Source: Aplectana chamaeleonis (taxonomy: Eukaryota > Nematoda > Chromadorea > Rhabditida > Cosmocercidae). From it: a stretch of DNA of 64,000 bases. Where the stretch lies: contig JAPDOI010000213.1 of assembly GCA_029168955.1 (NCBI GenBank), forward strand, positions 1,041,001 to 1,105,000, given 5' to 3'. Every line of letters starts with the position of its first letter. Positions within the stretch are counted from its first letter, which is position 1. The translations under genes were made by a program, and so were the position numbers. Below, piece by piece: positions 12,001 through 21,000 of this stretch. The notes under the pieces were generated by a model, which did not search any database, was not told where the DNA came from, and saw only the letters and a list, made by a program, of their open reading frames with translations.

Positions 12001-15000
12001 TTTGAACCTTGGTAAAGGGGCCCATCTGGCGTTTTTAGGGCGTTTTCAAAAAAATCCGATTTTGCCCAAAAACTGTCTGTAGGGGTAATCTTTGGCGCTG
12101 AAAACGAATCTGGGGTTGGTTTTCCGAAATTCTGAGGTCTACTGTAGGTTACGGTAGGTCTCATGTCATTCTAAAGACAAATTTCACCTAATACATATTT
12201 TGATAATCGGCGAGTGAACGTCAAATTCTTATTCATCACCCCGAATAAACCACTCATACAAATTTTGAGTCAAATCTGGACCTAAATACCGTATACGCTC
12301 CGCAATCTACCACAACCTGTCAAAAATTCGACCAATGGACCTCAGAATCCTGCTAAGCCCTTCAAATAACCATCAGGGGATGATTTTGAGCCACATCTAT
12401 CGAAGAAATCCGAAAATGTCAAAAGTCGCGTTTTGTTTTCAAAATTTTCTCGCTGCTTTGAACGAATTCAGTCGAAAACTTTTGAAAATAGATAAATAAA
12501 CCTCAGATTCGTAATCAGCGTCCCAAATAACCCTCTTCGAAAGATCTCAAGTCAAATTTGGAAAACATTTCTTAAGCGCTTTTAGAACCCCTAATTAATA
12601 TAAGTGAAAGCTCAAACGAGTATTAGTAAAAGGTGGAAACGCTTTCAGTCTGTGCTAAGTTCGGAAGATATACTTCCACCCAAACTTTGCTCAGGAGGGG
12701 AAGTTTTGGGCGCTGAACACACTTATGAGGTTCGTTCCGGGTTTTCCGAAGACGAATGCACGTTTCAATAGGTACAAAAAACACAAAAAACGACCTTTTA
12801 AAGCTGAAAACTCTTTGAAACCAGCAGCTCGAGACGGGGTACTGCGCAGTTTTGCTATAGATGCCCAAGAGTTACTAACAATACGGTTCGTTTTTACGCA
12901 TGCGACCTACGTTGTGTATACTTCCCTTGTGAATAACTTTTCCTCAAAGGTTTCCTGTTTTTGAAGACACTTTCTCATGTGTTTTCAGAGTTCAATACAA
13001 GTTCAAAGTTGTGGATAATGCTAGCAGCTTCTTCACGATGGTTATGCGAGATGGTGGAATACCAGCATGGCTGTTGCCAGTTTCTGTACCGATTTTGGCC
13101 TCTATGATGAAGAGAAAGGTAAGGATTCGTGAGGTTTCCATGTTGAGCGAGCTATTTAGTAAATGATGAGGAAAGACTAGTCAGAATTAATCAGATTTCT
13201 AGGCGCAGAATCGCATTGCGGCCGGAATCGGAAATTTCAGCGATGAAGACTTCAAAGATCTGTTGAGAAGAGACTTTGACGTCTTCAGAGATCTGCTTGG
13301 CGATAGGAAGTTCCTCTTCGGTGACAAAATTTGTGCGGTCAGTAGATTTTCATATTTGTGGGCTGTACAAAATATTGATTCCTCTGAGAAAATTTGCCCC
13401 GGTGGCAGACCAACCCCTCCTTGAAAGCTCCTAACCGATGCCTTCAGGGTAGGGTCTATCCGAGTCCCGCCACCAGCTATGCCACTGCATCAACCTCCCC
13501 GCTGCGGTGTCTCAACTAGGACGCGACGGCTCCCAAACCCGGTCCAGAGGTACCTCAACCCTACCGCGACGGTGCCTAAATCTGGCTGCGACGGTGCCCG
13601 ATTCCGGCCGCGACGGTGCCTGAAACCCGCTGCCCCGACTCGGTCCGCTGAAAGGGCGTAACCTTCGCCGAGGTCTGCGGTGAGGAACCACCCTCCCTGC
13701 AGACAGCGGCGAAAACCACCCCACCCCCGAGCCGAGAGGAGCCCTATCCCCAACGGTCAAAATTAAGCTCGCCTCCGGAGAGGGACTCGAAGTCACCATC
13801 CAGGGCCGGCATCAGAATGCCGGATGAGGACTCGAGTGAGATGAGGCACGTTTTATACCGGCTGTGCTCATGGTAAACACATCAACACGTGATCATTCGC
13901 TTTACCATGTTTTTTCATGTCTGCCACTGCAGCCGTGCCTGCGGTCAAGTGGTTCCGCAGCCCTCTCTGACTCACCAGCGTACTGATTTGTGTAGCGGTG
14001 GCGTCGCGGTGATATCTCTAAGCCGGCGCGAACTTGTTGCGAGGCCCACGCTTTACCGTTCATGATTGCGGTGCCGTTGCTGTACTGTTGCGGTGAAGAT
14101 GGAATCTTCCAAGATTCCGGAGAAGGGGTGTGCGGCAATTGCCGTTTGCCGTTTGCCGGCCATTTTCGGGGTATGCCGCTGCCGTTTGCCGAAATTTCCA
14201 TCCAAAACGGCAAATTTTCGGCAAAAAATCGTTGAAACAAGAGGATTTGCCTTCACCCCAGTCTTTGTGTTGGTCTGTTCCTGTCCCAATTATTACCATC
14301 AGCCAACCAACCGACGATAGGTGGGCCTACATACACGAGTTCTCAACTGGTCCATATGCCTAAATAAGGTTGCTTTTGAGCCACAGCTTTGATATGACTT
14401 GGTTTTGTAATCTTAGAACTTGCACTCAACTGAGAAATCAGAGGAGTTCGTTCGAGTTCTAAATTCCTGAAAGTTTAGGTTCCTGGCAAAAGTGAAGATT
14501 TGGCATGGCCATAGAAATATACTCAGTTAAAAAGGGAAAGTAAAGAAAAATGAAAAAAGGTTTTGAAATATTCCTGAGAACGATTTGGCGTAGAATAATT
14601 TGTTTCTCGGGAAATGAAGTGAAATAGTTGAAAGTATGATTTGGCAGTCGAGTTTGAACCAACTATTGATAAGAGTTGTGCAAAACGAGAGATCGCCTTG
14701 TCTGTGCTTATCCGAAGAACATATCAAAGCGAAATCACGCGTGAAATGTGAAGCATCAAAACTTTTTCGGGAGCTGTGATGCGGCGGTCTTCACGTATTA
14801 GGTGAAGTAAAATCAACACGCGTGATTTCGCTTTGATAAGCACAGACAATGCGATCTCTCGTTTTGCATAACTCTTATCAATAGTTGGTTCAAACTCGAC
14901 TGCCAAATCATACTTTCAACTATTTCACTTCATTTCCCGAAAAACAAATTATTCTACGCCAAATCGTTCTCAGGAATATTTCAAAACCTTTTTTCATTTT

Positions 15001-18000
15001 TCATTATTTCCCCTTTTTAACTGAGTATATTTCTATGGCCATGCCAAATCTTCACTTTTGCCAGGAACCTAAACTTTCAGGAATTTCATTTATTTTTCCT
15101 AAAGGTTTCCTTTCTAACATGATTTATGCCTGGTGGTGTTAGATGAAAGTAAACCCACTGATGTCCTGCCCCCCTCCCCCTTCTATGACGTCCTGCGCAC
15201 TACAACTGATGTCCTGCACACCTCTCTGATGTCCTGCACACTTTCTATGACGTCCTGCACACTCCCACTGATGTCCTGCACACTTTCTACGGCGTTCTGC
15301 GCACACCCATTTGGGTCCGGCACTTTCTACGGTGTCCAACGCACTCTCATTTGGGTCCCACACACTTTCTACGGCGTTCTGCGTACGCCCATTTGGGTCA
15401 CAAGCACGCTCATGCCGATCATTTTTCCGCAGGGCTACCGTTACCCTCCTTCGAAAATTTTCTGAGTGTCAGCTTGCATATGAGCACATCGTAATAGCCA
15501 ACAAACGTGTATGCACAAGTTCGACCTCCTCAGCCACTTCCCGGCGGCTTCTCGAAGAGAACGGTGTGTAAATTAATGCATACCGCTCCTCTGCCCTTTT
15601 ATACCCGCATGTTATGAGCGTGTGTTATCGTTCGTTATCATGTTTTGCTCAAGAATGGTTACGGTAGCCCTGCGGGAAAAATGATCGGCATGGGCGTGCT
15701 TCTATTTGGGCCCCGCACACTTTCTACGGCGTCTTGCGCACTTTCACATAGTCACCGCACACTTTCTACGGCGTCCGGCGCACTCCCACTTGAGTCCCGC
15801 AAACTTTCTACGGCGTCCGGCGCACGCCCATGTGGGTCCCGCACACTTTCTACGGCGTCCGGCGCACTCCCACTTGAGTCCCGCACACTTTCTACGGCGT
15901 CCGGCGCACGCCCATGTGGGTCCCGCACACTTTCTACGGCGTTCGGCGCACTCCCACTTGGGTCCCGCACACTTTCTACGGCGTTCTGCGCACGCCCATG
16001 TGGGTCCCGCACACTTTCTACGGCGTCCGGCGCACTCCCACTTGGGTCCCGCATGCTTTCTACGGCGTGTGGCGCACTCCCACTTGGGTCCCGCACACTT
16101 TCTACGGCGTTCGACGCTCTCTCATTTGGGTCCCGCACACTTTCTACGGCGTCCGGCGCACTCTCATTTGGGTCTCACACAATTACTACGGCGTTCTGCG
16201 CACACCCATTTGGGTCCCGCACACTTTCTACGGCGTTCTGCGTACGCCCACTTGGGTCCCGCACACTTTCTACGGCGTTCTGCGCAAGCCCATTTGAGTC
16301 CCGCACACTTTCTACGGCGTCCGGCGCACTCCCACTTGAGTCCCGCACACTTTCTACGGTGTCCGGCGCACTCCCACTTGGGTCCCGCACGCTTTCTACG
16401 GCGTCCGGCGCACTCCCACTTGGGTCGCGCACGCTTTCTACGGCGTTTGGCGCTTTCTCAATTGGGTCCCGCACACTTTCTACGGCGTCCGGCGCACTCC
16501 CACTTGAGTCCCGCACACTTACTACGGCGTCCGGCGCACTCCCACTTGGGTCCCGCAAACTTTCTACGGCGTTCTGCGCACGCCCATTTGGGTCCCGCAC
16601 ACTTTCAACGGCGTCCGGCGCACGCCCACTTGGGTCCCGCACACTTTCTACGGCGTCCGGCGCACTCCCACTTGAGTCCCGCACACTTTCTACGGCGTCC
16701 GGCGCACTCCCACTTGGATCCCGCACACTTTCTACGGCGTTCTGCGCACGCCCATGTGGGTCCCGCACACTTTCTACGGCGTCCGGCGCACTCCCACTTG
16801 GGTCCCGCATGCTTTCTACGGCGTGTGGCGCACTCCCACTTGGGTCCCGCACACTTTCTGCGGCGTTCGACGCTCTCTCATTTGGGTCCTGCACACTTTC
16901 TACGGCGTCCGGCGCACTCTCATTTGGGTCTCACACAATTACTACGGCGTTCTGCGCACACCCATTTGGGACCCGCACACTTTATACGGCGTCCGGCGGA
17001 CTCTTATTTGGGTCCCACACAATTACTACGGCGTTCTGCGCACACCCATTTGGGTTCCGCACACTTTCTACGGCGTCCGGCGCACTCCCACTTGGGTCCC
17101 GCACACTTTCTACGGCGTTCGACGCTCTCTCATTCAGGTCCCGCACACTTTCTACGGCGTCCGGCGCACTCTCATTTGGGTCTCACACAATTACTACGGC
17201 GTTCTGCGCACACCCATTTGGGACCCGCACACTTTATACGGCGTCCGGCGGACTCTTATTTGGGTCCCACACAATTACTACGGCGTTCTGCGCACACCCA
17301 TTTGGGTTCCGCACACTTTCTACGGCGTCCGGCGCACTCCCACTTGGGTCCCGCACACTTTCTATGGCGTTCTGTGGCGCACTTCTGATTCACACCGTGC
17401 CGCGTTCCAAAAAGTACTTCCGAGATCCTGCCGTGTTGATTGAAGCGTTGCCCCGTCAAATCCTGAGCAAAAGCCTATAAGTAACGGTGTTTATTTCACT
17501 AGTTCATTTTTATGAATAAGTAAACGTCGGATGGTTTATAATAACATGTTTACGTGTTTTTGTCTTTCCTGACCCTCAATTTTGAGATTCCACAAAAATT
17601 GAGCTACCAACTTCAAATTTTGACAAGAGCTAGGTGCAAACAAAACCAGCTCCCTGACCAAAAATGAGCTCTCTAGCTCAACGATAAGTGTTCCAACAAG
17701 ATCGTGAACGCCAACTGAAAAAAAAGGAGATGAACACTTTTTCGACCAAAATGACGTGGTTTTGACACTTTTTCTCGAATCTCAGGTAACCATTTCGGAC
17801 CATTTTTTGAACAGTCATTCACCTTTCTAAAGTATATCAAATACAAAAAGAACGGTTTTCCTACGTTTACTCTGGACCCTGATACTGAGATCAGGGGGTT
17901 GCGCGATGGCGAATCAAAGCCAAATCTGGTGAGCGCTTCGCGCTCACCACAATTGTTTGGGAGCCTGCAGATGTCTTTTTTTCAGTTTTTAAAGCTGAAA

Positions 18001-21000
18001 AATATTCACAGCGGTCATTAAAGGCAGTGGTCGATAATATCATCGATTTCGATATCATTAGCTGAAATGAACGGTTGACTTAATGACAGAGCTGGGTTTG
18101 CTAGGAAATGGTGTAAAGATGAAAAAAATTAAAAATCTTCAATGCAACGATTAAAACCGCATTCAACTTTTCATCAAAAATTCAAGGGTTCGAGACCCAT
18201 TGCAACAACAGTGTGGGAAACCGGCTCAAAACGAGCAACCAATAGCAATATACGGCCGAAACTTGAATGTGATGTACTTGCTCCACCCACTTCCTCGGTA
18301 GCCACAGGGGAGGTGAGTGGTGCGAGTAAGCCACATTCAAGTTTTGGGACCTTATAGAGCGATTTATTGCTTGTTTTTAGCCGACATTGTCGCTGTAATT
18401 GGCCTCGTGCCAGCTTGAAGGCCGGATACGCCTGAAGAGCAGTCCAGCTGGCTAGCGCACTGCACGCGGCGCCCCAGCGAGGAAGTGAGCGCAGCGGACT
18501 TCCTTCGCGCGCGTTGCATGTACCAGTCAAACGCCCCTCATTCTGTGCATTCGATCATCATGCCCCTCGGAGCTCTTGATTTGAAAAAAATTCGAGGGCT
18601 GATCTTACCGTGACCACTACATTCAACTAAACTAGTCTCACTCCATTCTAGTCAGGTCCAAATTTGAACAAGGCCAGAACGGCTCGGCCGAAGTTAGTAG
18701 AGCTGACTTAACGATTGAATTACTTTTGTGTATGTTCGGAATAGATCAGAATTTGGGTAAAAATGCATAATTTCTGATCTAAACACAATCAATGAACCAA
18801 AATTTTCTACATCTATTCTGATTACATCTGGTAATTCAATCGTTAAATCGGCTGTACTCGCTCCTGCCGAACCGTTCTGGACTTGATCAGATTTTCATTT
18901 TTTCAGGGACTGCCTGAGGCATTCAGCAGATTCTGAGCATAGGATACTGGAACACTGTCCTCACCCTAGAACATATTAAAATTGCATCCCGAAATTTCAT
19001 CCGAAGTTGGCAACCCTTCCTTGTACGCAAATGTTGGTGTATTATAGAACAAAACACTCAGGCAGTAACGCCGGCTGAGGGGGCGGGCCATACCGGCTGA
19101 TCAAACATTGTACCCGGGCAAGCCCCGGTATTCACTGCCCCCTCAGCCGGTAAATGGTGGAGCGCTCAGCCGGCAAGTGGTGGCCCCCTCACACCGCGTT
19201 CACTGCCCCCTCGGCCGGTAAATGGAGGTCCGCTCTGCCGGTATTAGTTGCTTACCACGTGAATGATATCGATCTGTAAGAGCAGGTAAAGCCCCTAGTA
19301 GGCTCTTCCTATTCCCCAGCAGGTTCGAGGCTTGCGTTTCATTTCTGAAGCGGCAAGCCTTTCCTTGCTTCAAAAATCATGATCTGACCCGCTGTCACGT
19401 CCCCACGGTCACAACGAACCGTAAGGGGTGAGAGGTCAATTATCCAAATCGTTTGGCTGACCACCGATTCGAATGCCATCACCCGAATCAGCTCGAAGCC
19501 CGTTTCGCCCGCGCCGTACATGAGCCTGGTTCGCTTTAGTGTCTGCCCGATCAGCCGTTGATATGCTCCGCCATTGATTAATGTCTGCCCGCTCACCTCG
19601 TAAAGCCATGCCTCTCAGCCGGTAATGCTATGTCTGCCCGATCAGCCGGTGACATGCTCCGTCGTGGATTTATGTCCGCCCGCTGACCCGGTCAAGCCGT
19701 GCCCCTCAGCCGGTAAAACGCATGCCCGCCCGCTCAGCCGGTAAGACGCTCCGCCCCCAATATAAGCCTGCACGCTCAGCCGGCGACCCTACTTCTCCGC
19801 CCACTCAGCCGGTGTTATTATCTGAGCTGTTTTTGCCGTTAGCCGTTTTGCCGTTTGCCGGTCATTTTTAGGGTTTGCCGTTGCCGTTTGCCGAAATTTA
19901 AAATTCCTTTGCCGCACACCCCTGATCCGGAGCCGTTGCTACAGTGTCGCGGCACGGGCTCGAATCACTGTGCCGATGCTACTTCGGCCCGGTCTCTGGT
20001 TGCGGTGCCGTCCCGCCACGGTCAATGCAAATTTTCTCAGAGTCCGAGCTGTGCTTCGTTAGCTCGAGAATTTTTTTTCGAGTAATCGAGTTTTCGACTT
20101 ACTGGGTTTTGCAGATTCCCGAATAATCGAGTAGTCTAATGACTCTCATATGTCGAATGTTTCAGTCGATATTAATACTCTATAACTCGACTCGCCAAAG
20201 TTCCCTCTGTTTCGGAGCCAAAGTTCATCTGTTACTTCGCGCGCTTGTGCGGAGTGAGGGTAGAGACAGCGAGAAAGTGTGTGGGAGAAGGAGACGCAGC
20301 ATACGCGTGCAGACGCACGCCATGAACGGAAATAATTTTCACTCCGAAACAAATGATATATTACGCAACCTTTACCCTGCGTAAGGTGCGCGCAGCCCCT
20401 CTGACGATTGCCTTATGATTCACCTGCCCCTCAGCTGACAAGGAAAGTGCAACTGGACGATCTAGCTGTTTGCAATGAAATTTATACCCGCTCAGACGAA
20501 TCTCGGCTCCGAGCCGCACCGAACAGGAATCGGCCCCTCTTGACAGTTCCGCTCATTCTCCCAGTATTCGGACCACTGCCATTGTTGTCCGAAATTCCCC
20601 TGTTTGCTCAGCCAGCAACAACAGTGGCCCGGACAGCAACAGAATGGGAATATAAGCCGAACTGTTGGGCGGCTCGGGGCCGAGATTCGCCTGAGCATCC
20701 ATATGCCTGTAGTGAAATTTCTGAATATAAGTTTGCAGCTGCGAAACTACTCTCTCCATTGAGTTAAGCCCCTTTGATAGTTTGCCGGCCGACGTCGCCC
20801 GACTCGTTATCGAATTTGATAAGTCAAGATAGAAAAGATGGATAGGATAGAGTAGACAGATAGTCCACATTCGATAACGACTCGTCCGACGTCGGTCGGG
20901 CAACTGTGATAGCGGCTTTACGGAGAGATTTTTTAAAGGTATCAGGCCTTCTACTAGGGATCTTGCAATTTTAGGATCTTCAGAAAAAAAATGTGCTCCC

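Noticed and set aside
14885..15142. 85-codon plus-strand frame as a gene
   Set aside because: It is the mirror image of a minus-strand frame at 14459-14662, which reflects the foldback arms.
15645..17480. 611-codon plus-strand frame and long overlapping frames over the minisatellite, as a repetitive protein gene
   Set aside because: Several frames on both strands are open at once because the unit is 42 bp. There is no start or splice context, and the array lies in an intron of a well-supported gene.
18184..18197. tRNA B-box (GGTTCGAGACC)
   Set aside because: No A box, acceptor stem or anticodon arm could be placed around it.
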